A stretch of DNA of 64,000 nt, taken from positions 2,107,001-2,171,000 of the forward strand of contig NZ_BIFR01000001.1 of assembly GCF_003967535.1 (NCBI RefSeq), read 5' to 3'. The position numbers and the translations under genes are program-made. The notes beneath the pieces were generated by a model. That model ran no database searches. It was not told where the DNA came from and saw only the letters and a program-made list of their open reading frames with translations. This document shows, one piece after another, positions 17,083-24,960 of this stretch (position 1 is the first letter of the stretch; each line of letters begins with the position of its first letter). The DNA is from Tengunoibacter tsumagoiensis (GTDB taxonomy: Bacteria; Chloroflexota; Ktedonobacteria; Ktedonobacterales; Ktedonobacteraceae).

Positions 17083-17778
17083 TTATAGCAAGCCAAACTC
17101 TCTGGCTTTGAGGGCTGCCTGCGTCCGGTCGCGTACCCCCAGCTTACTCAGGATGTTGCTGAGGTGATTCTTGACGGTGCCACTCGCGATGTAGAGCTCC
17201 TCGCTGATCTCGCGATTAGAAGCCCCGCGCGCCAGTAAGGTCAGGATCTCCCGCTCTCGCTCGGTTAACTGCTCCATCTCTCGCTTGCTATCGAACGGAG
17301 GGGAGACTGGAGCGGCCACAGCGGGCAAATCTGGTGCAGAAGAGAAAGAGGCCAGGACTTTTTGAGCAACCTCTGGATGCAAGAGGACTTGACCCTGCGC
17401 TACGACGCGGATAGTTGCAGCGAGTTGCTCGGCGGTGATGTCTTTGAGGATATAGCCCAGAGCGCCCGCTTGCAGACCAGCTTGAATCAGCGCTCGATCA
17501 TCGAACGTTGTCAGGATGATGACGCGGATCTCTGGCCATCGCTCTTTGAGGGCCCTCGTTGCAGCAATGCCATCCAGACGTGGCATGGATATATCCATCA
17601 GCACCACATCGGGGGCCATACGCTCGGTCTGGAGGCGTTCGACCATTCCCAGCGCCTCCTCGCCATCACCAGCCGTGCCAACCACTGTCAGGTCTGGTTC
17701 CAACTCAATCAGCTTCCGAAAGCCCTCGCACAACAGGCGCTGATCATCGACAATCATCACACGTATCTGTTCTGTCAT
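17083..17778 (-). CDS. NarL/LuxR family response regulator
   Basis: Receiver domain (residues ~5-120: IRVMIVDDQRLL with the acidic pair, phospho-acceptor Asp in VVLMDISMPRLDG, Thr in ILTTFDD, Lys in GYILKDI) followed by a LuxR-type helix-turn-helix (~165-225: LTEREREILTLLARGASNREISEELYIASGTVKNHLSNILSKL, quoted in part). The start ATG at 17776-17778 overlaps the stop of the kinase gene by ATGA, so the pair is co-translated. A longer open frame upstream lies inside the kinase gene and is not used. It is activated by the kinase next to it; targets are unknown. Confidence 0.95.
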   Translation of the reverse strand: MTEQIRVMIVDDQRLLCEGFRKLIELEPDLTVVGTAGDGEEALGMVERLQTERMAPDVVLMDISMPRLDGIAATRALKERWPEIRVIILTTFDDRALIQAGLQAGALGYILKDITAEQLAATIRVVAQGQVLLHPEVAQKVLASFSSAPDLPAVAAPVSPPFDSKREMEQLTEREREILTLLARGASNREISEELYIASGTVKNHLSNILSKLGVRDRTQAALKAREFGLL

Positions 17779-19043
17779 CGCTTGACGTTCTCCCACATTT
17801 TGCGGACATACATAGCGTTCCGCTTCGAGTGTCCCTGCTGTGTGAGCGGAATCATCACTTCTACGCGCCATCCGCTCTGGGGTTCTGGGCCAGCTCGCAG
17901 CGTTCCACCTCGAAGCGCAACACGCTCACGCATGCCTCGCAGCCCAAAGCCAGACTTACTGTGCTCGTCATCCGGAAGCTTCCCCTGACCGTTGTCCAGC
18001 ACCGTCAATTCTACCTGCTCATCGGTCCTGGAGAGGCGTAGCAGCACTTTTGTCGCATGCGCATGTTTCCGAATATTGGTCAACGCCTCCTGCGCACAGC
18101 GGTAGAGTGTCAGACTCACATCTGGATGCAACGGGGGGAGCACCTTTTCCAGATCGAGCGTGATCTGGGGCTCTCTGTTGATGGCTTCGCAGGCCACTGC
18201 CAGCCTGCGCAACTGCTCCTGCAATGACTCGCTGGAGGCTTCGTCAGGCTGGAGTGCCTCGACGGAATGACGCACATCTGCCAGGCAGGCTTTAGCCACC
18301 TGGCGCGCTTCCAGGATCTCCTCACGCAGATGGGGGTCACCGCGCGCTTCAAACTGTGTGGCCGTTTCTAGCTGGACCGCAAGTAAGGTCAGCGAGTGGC
18401 CCAGAGTGTCATGGATCTCGCGGGCAATGCGATTGCGCTCGCGGATGACGGAGAGTTCTTCCACCTGGGCGATATATTCCTGGAGTTGCCGCTGGACCAG
18501 TGCCAGTCTAATGATTGTCGCGGTGCATCCACAGGTGGCGCTAAACGAGATCAGCAGGATCATCTGACCCCCAGCATCCCACTGCTGGGTGAGGAGACCG
18601 AGCATGAGGCTGGTACTCAGCCAGAGGAGGGCAGCCAGCAGGAGACCGAATATACGCGGTCTGGTTGCCATCATCAGGCAAGCCGTTATCGTTGGCAGGA
18701 TCGGAAGCCAGGAGGCGTTCGTACCTGGCAAGGGAATGAAGAGAGAGAGACAAGCCACGCAGAACAATGCTAGAAACCAGCCGGGATGGGCTCGTAGTCT
18801 TCCAAGATGATAGATCACGAGCCAGACACCATAGATCCCTGTCAGCAGCAGCAAGCTGAGCAGCGTGCGCTGCACTAGAAAGAGGCCAAAAAGATAGGCT
18901 ACACCTGCAACACAGTAGGCGGACCAACGAAGAAACCAGCTCGTTGCTGGGGTAAGGTATGTATCGACGCTATCTGCTTGCTTCCCTGTCATGCTTGTAC
19001 CTTGCTTCTCGTGAAAGAGATGTTTTTCTGTACTATACCTCAT
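17775..19043 (-). CDS. sensor histidine kinase (HisKA_3, NarX/DesK class)
   Basis: N-terminal region with about six transmembrane helices and no clear extracellular domain, then the dimerisation/phosphoacceptor motif ERNRIAREIHDTLGHSLT (His in REIHD) and a HATPase_c domain (CAQEALTNIRKHAHA as the N-box, DNGQG as G1, GFGLRGMRERV as G2). This is the DesK/LiaS-like architecture that senses membrane or envelope state. ATG 19043 has GAGGAG seven bases upstream; ATG 18992 with AAGG is an alternative. Its neighbour in operon is the response regulator, and a 4-TM protein gene is divergent. Confidence 0.93.
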   Translation of the reverse strand: MRYSTEKHLFHEKQGTSMTGKQADSVDTYLTPATSWFLRWSAYCVAGVAYLFGLFLVQRTLLSLLLLTGIYGVWLVIYHLGRLRAHPGWFLALFCVACLSLFIPLPGTNASWLPILPTITACLMMATRPRIFGLLLAALLWLSTSLMLGLLTQQWDAGGQMILLISFSATCGCTATIIRLALVQRQLQEYIAQVEELSVIRERNRIAREIHDTLGHSLTLLAVQLETATQFEARGDPHLREEILEARQVAKACLADVRHSVEALQPDEASSESLQEQLRRLAVACEAINREPQITLDLEKVLPPLHPDVSLTLYRCAQEALTNIRKHAHATKVLLRLSRTDEQVELTVLDNGQGKLPDDEHSKSGFGLRGMRERVALRGGTLRAGPEPQSGWRVEVMIPLTQQGHSKRNAMYVRKMWENVKR

Positions 19044-19264
19044 ATATGCTCTCCTCACCAGTGTCTCCGGTCATGGGTCTTCCAGGGAGATATATGACGC
19101 TGGTCATAGCAGAAAGAGCCAGAAAATAGGCCTCCAATGCATGACTGATGGGCCAGGTGGGAGCCAGCTTCTTTTAGCTATACTTGGCTTATCAAGTTCG
19201 CCACATGAGCGAGCCGAAGACAAAAGCATAAGAACCATTTTCTTGCTCAAGAAAGGATCATATT

Positions 19265-19693
19265 ATGACAACCCGTATCATTGCCGAAGAACGCCTGAAT
19301 CATCCACAGACTCAGACAGCGTTCCGCCGTGTCAAGCTCCTTGTTGGTTGCTATCTCGGCCTTAGCATCCTCACCCTTGTGGCCATTATCTTGCTGCGCA
19401 ACAACACTGCAATTGTGATTCCGGCGGTCTGGATTCGTGGAACCATTGTCGCTGCCAGCGCCTTGCTCACGACCTTTTTCGTTACCCAGATGGTTCGCGG
19501 CTCTAAGCAAGGTTACTTCCGGCTGCGGCTGGTTTCAGCCATCATGTTCGTTGCCATTGTGGTCATCATCGCGCTTCCCGGCCTTTTCCCTCTGTGGATG
19601 AAGATCGAACAGGGCGTCTGCGGACTGCTCCTGCTCGGTGTCGTTGTGATCGTCAACGGTAAGCACCTGCAATCGACGTTTGCCACAAAGTAA
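19265..19693 (+). CDS. small four-helix membrane protein
   Basis: 142 residues: a short charged N-terminus, then four hydrophobic segments (VGCYLGLSILTLVAIILL, IVIPAVWIRGTIVAASALLTTFFV, VSAIMFVAIVVIIALPGLF, GVCGLLLLGVVVIV). AAAGGA precedes ATG 19265. It is divergent from the two-component system (starts 220 bases apart) and could be its target or partner; that is inferred from position. No known family is recognised. Confidence 0.7.
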   Translation: MTTRIIAEERLNHPQTQTAFRRVKLLVGCYLGLSILTLVAIILLRNNTAIVIPAVWIRGTIVAASALLTTFFVTQMVRGSKQGYFRLRLVSAIMFVAIVVIIALPGLFPLWMKIEQGVCGLLLLGVVVIVNGKHLQSTFATK

Positions 19694-19975
19694 ATCATCT
19701 GACATTGAGCAGCCAGGACCAGAAAGAGGCCCCTGATTTGTAACCAACGAAACAAGTGTCCTTGCAAGAATGAGAGAAGAGTGGGAAGCTGGTAAAAGCG
19801 AGAGGCGTCTACCGGTTCAGCGCATCTAAAAAGCCCGGCAAGACCTGAATAAATGTTTCAAGCTCTTTCATTATAACTATTCAATCCTGAAACTACTTTT
19901 GTGAGAGAGGATGGTTGGGAAATTTGATTTTGCTCTTACCACTATCATTTATAATGTAATTGCGTAGATATTAAG
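19694..19975. other. flank left of the ssrA-inserted islands
   Basis: No gene is seen. A 20-codon minus-strand open stretch (MKELETFIQVLPGFLDALNR, ending near 19818) looks protein-like but has no ribosome site and may be a leftover of a disrupted gene. This is where the sequence originally downstream of ssrA should resume. Confidence 0.35.
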
Positions 19976-20055
19976 AGGCATAAAACGCGGCTAGAAGCGG
20001 GTTGACGTCCCGACTTCTAGCCTTCTTCTGTGGTGGAGATGAAGGGGAGTTGAAC
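19976..20055. repeat. att-like repeat A (distal copy of the ssrA 3' end plus terminator)
   Basis: An 80-base segment that matches 25978-26057 with about six differences. It contains the terminator hairpin and a copy of the tmRNA acceptor and T-arm (TGGTGGAGATGA...GTTGAACC), but the rest of tmRNA is absent. Such a remnant marks the far end of an element integrated at the ssrA 3' end. Confidence 0.85.
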
Positions 20056-20235
20056 CCTCTATTATTGTCTTTCTGAGGTGTATTCTCAGGCCATTTGTTG
20101 ACTTTTTGAGCTCAATCTATCATCTCATTTTTGTCTATTCCTGGCGGCCTGCAACCATATGTGGTGATGTTCGAAGATGTCAAAGTGGATGTCACTTTTT
20201 GCCATAAAAAGAGGCCTAAATGGGATATGCCCCCA

Positions 20236-20463
20236 TTATGCAGCATGTATTTTTGGTTGTGGGAGCGTTTCTCCACATTTGACGGCGTCGTTTATTAGCA
20301 ATTCAAGAACTTCTTGTCCATTTTTGACGGCTTCAATATACGTATCTCCATGTGTTACTGGCATTATAACTTGTGGTGCCCATTCTGGTAGGATTACAAG
20401 ATACGCTTTGTCCTCTTCTGACCATTCAATAAGCATCGAGTACTGAATCTGTGGCTTTTTCAT
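20236..20463 (-). CDS. hicB: HicB-family antitoxin-like protein
   Basis: 75 residues starting MKKPQIQYSMLIEWSEEDKAYLVILPEWA: the partial RNase H-like fold of HicB antitoxins, with the conserved E-D-x-A/Y-L-V-x-x-P-E and a later GDTYIEAVKNGQEVLELLI helix. HicB neutralises the HicA mRNA-cleaving toxin in type II toxin-antitoxin pairs. A small gene just upstream on the same strand (20468-20630) is frameshifted. There is no extra C-terminal DNA-binding domain, so it is of the short HicB kind. It lies in island 1. Confidence 0.75.
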   Translation of the reverse strand: MKKPQIQYSMLIEWSEEDKAYLVILPEWAPQVIMPVTHGDTYIEAVKNGQEVLELLINDAVKCGETLPQPKIHAA

Positions 20464-20467
20464 GGCT

Positions 20468-20630
20468 CTAGTCTCCACCTGCTTCTTTAATCAGCTGAAT
20501 AAATGCGCACACATCTTTTTCTTGATAAGGTTTTGCATCTTTTCCATCATGACCAGAAAGAATGACTATTGTTGATGGAATGAGAGGGTGTTTCCATTTT
20601 GTATGGAACAGCTTTTAAAATTTCATTCAT
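20468..20630 (-). pseudogene. frameshifted small gene upstream of hicB, possible HicA-like toxin remnant
   Basis: An ATG (20628-20630) with CAGGAG six bases upstream starts MNEILKAVPYKMETPS and stops after 27 codons. Moving to another frame gives a long conserved-looking end (KWKHPLIPSTIVILSGHDGKDAKPYQ, then DVCAFIQLIKEAGGD) that stops five bases before hicB. The 163-base span is one base off a multiple of three. The KHP and GHDGKD pieces recall HicA (xKHPxx...PxHxGKD), so a broken toxin is plausible, but the match is weak and the full family is uncertain. Confidence 0.45.
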
Positions 20631-20720
20631 GCTGGACTCCTGATGTGATAGTGAAAAACATTAAAAAGAGCTTATTTAATTTTATAATAATTTGTGGTAT
20701 TTTTCAAAAAATGGGTAGAG

Positions 20721-20798
20721 CCACATTATCTGGTGAAGTGTTCAATCAAACACTCACAATTGAGCTCAAATAGGGGGAACCTTCACCAGATAATGTGG
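20721..20798. repeat. 18-bp perfect inverted repeat
   Basis: CCACATTATCTGGTGAAG (20721-20738) pairs with its exact reverse complement at 20781-20798, with a 42-base loop that contains TTGAGCTCAA. It is followed by a related, degenerate repeat at 20822. Confidence 0.8.
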
Positions 20799-20821
20799 TT
20801 TTACCAAAAAAAGATACAGCA

Positions 20822-20895
20822 ACATTAAGTGGTGGAATATCCCTCGTTTGAGCTCATTTTTGCATAGTTATTTGAGCTTATCCACCAGATAGTGT
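20822..20895. repeat. degenerate second copy of the inverted repeat
   Basis: ACATTAAGTGGTGGA (20822-20836) and TCCACCAGATAGTGT (20881-20895) pair at 12 of 15 positions. They carry the same CTGGTG / CACCAG core and enclose TTGAGCT motifs as in the first unit. Both units end in an accCaaaaaaa-like tail, so they appear to be a tandem pair of one repeat family. Confidence 0.6.
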
Positions 20896-21072
20896 AGCTG
20901 TACCCAAAAAAAGTTTGTGGTAGTTTAATTGGATTTTTTAGTGTTTTTGCTTGCATGAATCTGATGAAGTTTGCTTTCTTTTATTGATTATTCTGTTTAT
21001 TTCGTGTATGGTTTATAAGATTGAAGTTTTGTTTTTTGTGAGTGCTGGCTCATACTAAAAAGAAGGTGGAAG

Positions 21073-21645
21073 ATGCAGAATCCTGAGCAGCCTTATACAT
21101 TAGAAGAGTACTGGAAGCTTGTTGAAACCTTTCCAGATCATAAGTATGAGTATGTTGATGGTTTCGTTCGCATGATGACTGGTGGTACACTGCCGCATTC
21201 TCATATTGCTATGAATCTGTCGCGTATTATTAGTACTGCTTTGCTTGATCGCGAATGCCTCGCATTTGGTTCTGACGCTGCTGTGTCTTTGTCGGAAAGT
21301 CGTGTGTATTATCCTGATTTGACTGTGACATGTGATCCAGCCGATTGGTCACGCACAAAGTCCATTGAATCACCGACAATTGTGATAGAAGTACTTTCGC
21401 CAGGTACGCAGAGTCGTGATAAGCTAGAGAAACTGGATGCTTACCAACTTTATCCAACTATTCAAGATATCCTTTTAATTGACTCGAAGCGTATGCGCAT
21501 TGGTCATTATCATAGAGTAGATGCTTCAAGCTGGAACTATATTATCTATACGAGTAAGGATGATGTAGTGGCGCTGGAAGTGATTGATCTTTCTATTACA
21601 GTTGCAGACATCTATTATAGAGTGTATCTGACTACGGAAGAATGA
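21073..21645 (+). CDS. Uma2 family endonuclease (DUF820)
   Basis: 190 residues with the PD-(D/E)xK nuclease core of Uma2 proteins: YEYVDGFVRMMTGGT (catalytic Glu/Asp region), YYPDLTVTC and PTIVIEVLSPGTQSRD with the conserved E-x-LSPxT motif, then KLDAYQLYPTIQDILLID. Uma2 proteins are numerous in cyanobacteria and Chloroflexota; their targets are mostly unknown. The start ATG 21073 follows AAGGTGGA. It lies in island 1 and ends 12 bases before a bidirectional terminator. Confidence 0.92.
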   Translation: MQNPEQPYTLEEYWKLVETFPDHKYEYVDGFVRMMTGGTLPHSHIAMNLSRIISTALLDRECLAFGSDAAVSLSESRVYYPDLTVTCDPADWSRTKSIESPTIVIEVLSPGTQSRDKLEKLDAYQLYPTIQDILLIDSKRMRIGHYHRVDASSWNYIIYTSKDDVVALEVIDLSITVADIYYRVYLTTEE

Positions 21646-21656
21646 AGACAAATAGA

Positions 21657-21699
21657 AAACGTCCATTGCTCTTAGGTTGATGCAGGTGGACGTTTTTTT
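21657..21699. terminator. bidirectional terminator between Uma2 and wHTH-GNAT genes
   Basis: AAACGTCCA and TGGACGTTT form the stem and a T7 run follows on the plus strand; an A4 run precedes it, serving the convergent gene. Confidence 0.8.
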
Positions 21700-21710
21700 A
21701 TGGTTTGCGA

Positions 21711-22556
21711 TTAGTTTTGTTCATGGTTGAAGTTGTGAAGTGCTTCTCTATAAGCCTGGATGATTGGGGCTCCTGATTGCTTCATGTCGATGCTAAACAT
21801 TTGGGTGTCTGTTCGTGGAAACAGGACTTCACTGAAGCCAAAGTGTTGTAGTAATTTGATGCCGCTCTTGGTGGCTCCAACTGAAGTCATACTGTCAATG
21901 ATCACTCCTCTTGTTCCAAGGTCGACAATGGTATTCATAAAGCTAGAGATAAGCTTTGCTCCATAGCGGCGGCGTAGCTCTTTGTCCAGGCTGGGCTTGA
22001 TCCCGATTTCTGCTATGTAGAGCTGTACTTTGTGGCCTGCTCTGTATTCTTCGATGTCTTCCTCTTCAATGTCTACATCACCTAAAAGAATTGAAGTATC
22101 GCTATGCATAACTTTCTCATACTTTGTCGAACCCGGTCGGAACGGTATGATAGTGGCGATACCGAGTACTTCATTGTTCGCCTTTAGCACATGAACAACT
22201 TCGGGGTTTTTACGTATCCAACTGGTCCATTTCTGAATGAGTGTGTTGTCGTCTGTATCCACGCTCGCTGTGAACAGCTCTCTGTTCAGGGCGACACAGG
22301 CAGGTATGTCTGCCTGTGTGGCTGTTGTGAAGACGGTTGTTTCTATCTCGTCTTCCAGGTTAAGGAAAGTCTCCAGGTCATTGCGTAGTTTATCTACGTC
22401 CTTCTTGAGGTAAAAGCCTTGCTTCCTATTCGGGGGCGTCGTATAGGTGATGAGACCTTTCTCTACGTGCCGCCTGATCATTGAATCACTGATGTTCAGG
22501 ATCTGTTTGACTTCGGTTGCTGTGTAGTATCCTTTGGGTGCTTGTATTCTTGGCAT
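21711..22556 (-). CDS. helix-turn-helix / GNAT-like acetyltransferase fusion
   Basis: 281 residues. Residues ~5-55 (KGYYTATEVKQILNISDSMIRRHVEKGLITYTTPP) form a MerR-like or excisionase-like winged helix. Residues ~75-270 resemble a GNAT domain (TTATQADIPACVALNRELF, LGIATIIPF, YIAEIGIKPSLDKELRRRYGAKLISSFMNTIV in parts, then GATKSGIKLLQHFGF). ATG 22556 follows GGAGGTGGAG, which rules out the longer frame to 22709. The protein could be a regulator sensing acetyl-CoA or a self-contained toxin-like acetyltransferase; neither is shown. It lies in island 1. Confidence 0.72.
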   Translation of the reverse strand: MPRIQAPKGYYTATEVKQILNISDSMIRRHVEKGLITYTTPPNRKQGFYLKKDVDKLRNDLETFLNLEDEIETTVFTTATQADIPACVALNRELFTASVDTDDNTLIQKWTSWIRKNPEVVHVLKANNEVLGIATIIPFRPGSTKYEKVMHSDTSILLGDVDIEEEDIEEYRAGHKVQLYIAEIGIKPSLDKELRRRYGAKLISSFMNTIVDLGTRGVIIDSMTSVGATKSGIKLLQHFGFSEVLFPRTDTQMFSIDMKQSGAPIIQAYREALHNFNHEQN

Positions 22557-22604
22557 TCTCCACCTCCTGCTCTTTATTATATGGTTCCAACTGTTCGATA
22601 GTGC

Positions 22605-22829
22605 ATGAAAAATCGTTGGATGTATCCAGCTCAATGGGAGGAGATAGTCTGGCAGTACAAGGAGTTGGAGCTGGCGGGCTGGAAGTGCGACCATTGTGGT
22701 ATTGCTCACGGTTCAAACGGTGTCAGAGAGAACAGGTGTTGTGTATATCGTCTGCAAAGGCGAATAAATGGGATGAAAATTTTAAACCAGATAGGCAGAG
22801 CGACGCTCCAAACTAAGGCTAGACTTTAA
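22605..22829 (+). pseudogene. fragment of an HNH-type nuclease gene
   Basis: MKNRWMYPAQWEEIVWQYKELELAGWKCDHCGIAHGSNG resembles the N-terminus of small phage-type HNH proteins (YPxNWxEI...AGWKCxxCG; quoted in shorter pieces these are MYPAQWEEI and AGWKCDHCG). After HGSNG the frame carries no HNH histidines or second Cys pair and runs into the att-like repeat B, so the 3' part is lost or frameshifted. It sits at the right end of island 1. Confidence 0.45.
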
Positions 22830-22953
22830 TTGTCAAATTGGTTAGTTCTTTGTTATTAGACTGACTGTGTAGAAGGTATAAAACAGGGCAAGAAGTACGT
22901 TCATAAACCAGCTTCTTGCCCTGTTGCGTGTTGGAGTTGAGTGAGAGCCGAAT
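22815..22953. repeat. att-like repeat B with left arm (junction of islands 1 and 2)
   Basis: Bases 22874-22953 align without gaps to repeat C (offset 3104), including the hairpin ACAGGGCAAGAAG / CTTCTTGCCCTGT and 20 of 25 bases of the ssrA 3' end. Relative to C, several stem positions change in both arms so that pairing is kept. Bases 22815-22873 also match the left arm of C (AGACTTTAA-TGTCAAATTGG, TGTTATTAGACTGACT), with one AATTGTCAA unit at 22828. Confidence 0.8.
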
Positions 22954-23135
22954 AAAGACAAAGTAACAGTGAGCAGTTGTACTCTTTTAGATAGGTGACT
23001 GCCAGGGTGCTGTGCTGAAATAAAATATAAAAGTGGCATTAGTATTTTTGTCATAAAATGGTGTGATAAGTGTTATTTTGCATTATACTATTTGCATAAA
23101 AGGTTTTTAGTTTTTCTTATGCAAAGGAGTCTGCT

Positions 23136-24908
23136 TTGTCTCTCAAACATTTTAGAGTTCCAAATTATCGATCTTTGTATGATTTTGAGCTGCCATTGCA
23201 AAGTTTTACCATTCTTATTGGAAGAAATGACGCTGGAAAGTCCAATGTTCTCAGGGCAATGCATTTACTTCTAGAAGATAGAGCTACTTTAGCGGCTTCC
23301 AAATACGATTGGAGTACAGTAAATAAACAGACAAAATCGACACGCTATCCTAGAGAAATATCTATTTATGGAGATGTTGGTTTTAATATATGTCGCCGCG
23401 TTCAAATTATGAAAGATGCAGATGCTATTTCCGAATTACTTTTTTTGGATGGATCTGATTGGAGGCCTATAACGCTTGACGAGAAGCAAAGTGTTCCCTC
23501 TTTTTACTATCTGCGCCCTCGTACTGGTGTATTACAGGAGGCATTGAGTGGGGAGGACGAACATAATATTTTCACCTTGATTAAAGATTGGATGCCTTCG
23601 TCTTTGAGTAAAGAGTATGATCTAGATGGATTAATGAGAAAGTATGCATCGACCCCGAATGCTATGACTGCATATGTGAAGTTCTTTGATGAGCAAGTTT
23701 ACGCACCACTCAGCATAGCGTTTCCTTCAGATTTTCCTTTAATACGTTTTGACATAAAATTTCGCGGTAACGAAGAAAAGAATTTATTGATTGTACGTGA
23801 GTTGACTCATCTAGAAGCAACTCAAGCTCGCTTTAGACTTCCACTAGAGAGCCATGGCTCGGCTTTGATCTCTATTACTGCTATGGTGTTGTCTATAGCA
23901 GTTTTACAAGAATATCATAAGCAAAAATTTGGTAGTAAGCCAATGATAATTGCCATTGAAGAACCAGAAGTACATTTACATCCTGGTGCTCAACGAGCAT
24001 TTTTGAACTACTTAAAGTGGATGAGTTCAAAGCATCAAATGCTCATTACAACTCATTCTCCTGTGTTGGTTGATCGAGCGGAGCCAGAAAATGTTGTCGT
24101 TTTACGTCGAACGTCTATGGCCGAGGAAAAAGATGATAAGAACAAGACCTTAAAAAAAGCTGGTGCTACTGCCGCAATTTTTTGTGATTACAGAACGAAT
24201 TGGCGAGAAGTTACAGATACTTTAGATGTGAGATTAAGCGATGCATTAATGATGGGTGAAGTAAACTTACTGGTAGAGGGGCCGACTGAAGCCATAATGC
24301 TACCTGCTATTGGCGAGGTATTGTTAAATCGGCAAGAAATAACGTTTGATATAGATAGAGTTTTTGTTTGTCATGGCAACGGTGGAAATCTTCCTCATAT
24401 TGCATCCATTTTGCAAAAAACAGGCAATCCAACTGTCGTTATGCTTGATAATGACAGTGAAGGCCTTCAGATGAAAAAAAAGTTGGAGGGGGAAGAAAAT
24501 AGAGTCGAAGAAATATTTATGCCTAATATTAAGAATTTGAAACCTCCTCTGAATGGGCTTAAGGAATATGAATTTGAAGATCTTTTGAATTCAAAAGTGC
24601 TTTTGCACGCTTTCAATGAAGCTTATATAGGAAAAGATGGATTTGATTTTCTACCTATAACGTTCGAAATGTTCGAAAAAGAGCAGAATCGTCTTTTAGG
24701 AAGCGCAAAAGCCTTTGGTTGGGTTGCAACTGTCAACTCTTTAATTGAGCAGGGAACGGCAGTTTCCTCTAGCAAGAAGAAAAAAGAGTGGTTCAGTAAA
24801 CGGACTTTAGCTGAAACTGCAGTTAAATACATCCGAGATGAAAGACTCGGTATACCTGATTATTTCAAGCAGGTTTTTAAAAAATTAGAAGAATTGTTTA
24901 TGAATTAG
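23136..24908 (+). CDS. OLD-family ATP-dependent nuclease (AAA ATPase + TOPRIM)
   Basis: 590 residues. N-terminal ABC/SMC-type ATPase: Walker A GRNDAGKSN (29-37), Walker B IIAIEEPEVHLHPGAQR with Glu275-Glu276, and the H-loop TTHSPV (His307). C-terminal TOPRIM nuclease: LLVEGPTEAIMLP (Glu381) and VVMLDNDSEG (Asp438, Asp440). This is the layout of OLD proteins, which include GajA of Gabija and other phage-defence nucleases. No UvrD-like GajB or reverse transcriptase is adjacent, so it is a solo OLD. TTG 23136 follows AAAGGAG at seven bases. It is AT-rich compared with the core genes and lies in island 2, consistent with transfer. Antiphage function is inference. Confidence 0.92.
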   Translation: MSLKHFRVPNYRSLYDFELPLQSFTILIGRNDAGKSNVLRAMHLLLEDRATLAASKYDWSTVNKQTKSTRYPREISIYGDVGFNICRRVQIMKDADAISELLFLDGSDWRPITLDEKQSVPSFYYLRPRTGVLQEALSGEDEHNIFTLIKDWMPSSLSKEYDLDGLMRKYASTPNAMTAYVKFFDEQVYAPLSIAFPSDFPLIRFDIKFRGNEEKNLLIVRELTHLEATQARFRLPLESHGSALISITAMVLSIAVLQEYHKQKFGSKPMIIAIEEPEVHLHPGAQRAFLNYLKWMSSKHQMLITTHSPVLVDRAEPENVVVLRRTSMAEEKDDKNKTLKKAGATAAIFCDYRTNWREVTDTLDVRLSDALMMGEVNLLVEGPTEAIMLPAIGEVLLNRQEITFDIDRVFVCHGNGGNLPHIASILQKTGNPTVVMLDNDSEGLQMKKKLEGEENRVEEIFMPNIKNLKPPLNGLKEYEFEDLLNSKVLLHAFNEAYIGKDGFDFLPITFEMFEKEQNRLLGSAKAFGWVATVNSLIEQGTAVSSSKKKKEWFSKRTLAETAVKYIRDERLGIPDYFKQVFKKLEELFMN

Positions 24909-24926
24909 CTAAGTTATAAATGAAGA

Positions 24927-24960
24927 GGAAGTATGACCTTGAGTGTTATACTTCCCCTTT
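24927..24960. terminator. terminator between convergent OLD and HsdS-like genes
   Basis: GGAAGTAT (24927-24934) pairs with ATACTTCC (24948-24955) and is followed by CCTTTTG. The right arm overlaps the stop codon of the convergent HsdS-like gene. Confidence 0.5.

Noticed and set aside
19818..19880. Short minus-strand peptide MKELETFIQVLPGFLDALNR
   Set aside because: It is only 20 codons, without a ribosome-binding site; integrase or regulator remnant status could not be supported.
20031..20060. tRNA-like 3' end (acceptor and T-arm)
   Set aside because: Only the last ~25 bases resemble tRNA; no D-arm or anticodon arm precedes it. It is explained as the att copy of the tmRNA 3' end.
20160..20205. 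Possible integrase tail (minus-strand 26-codon frame MAKSDIHFDIFEHHH...)
   Set aside because: Too short and with no tyrosine-recombinase motif. An integrase was searched for in all of 19.7-26.1 kb and none was seen.
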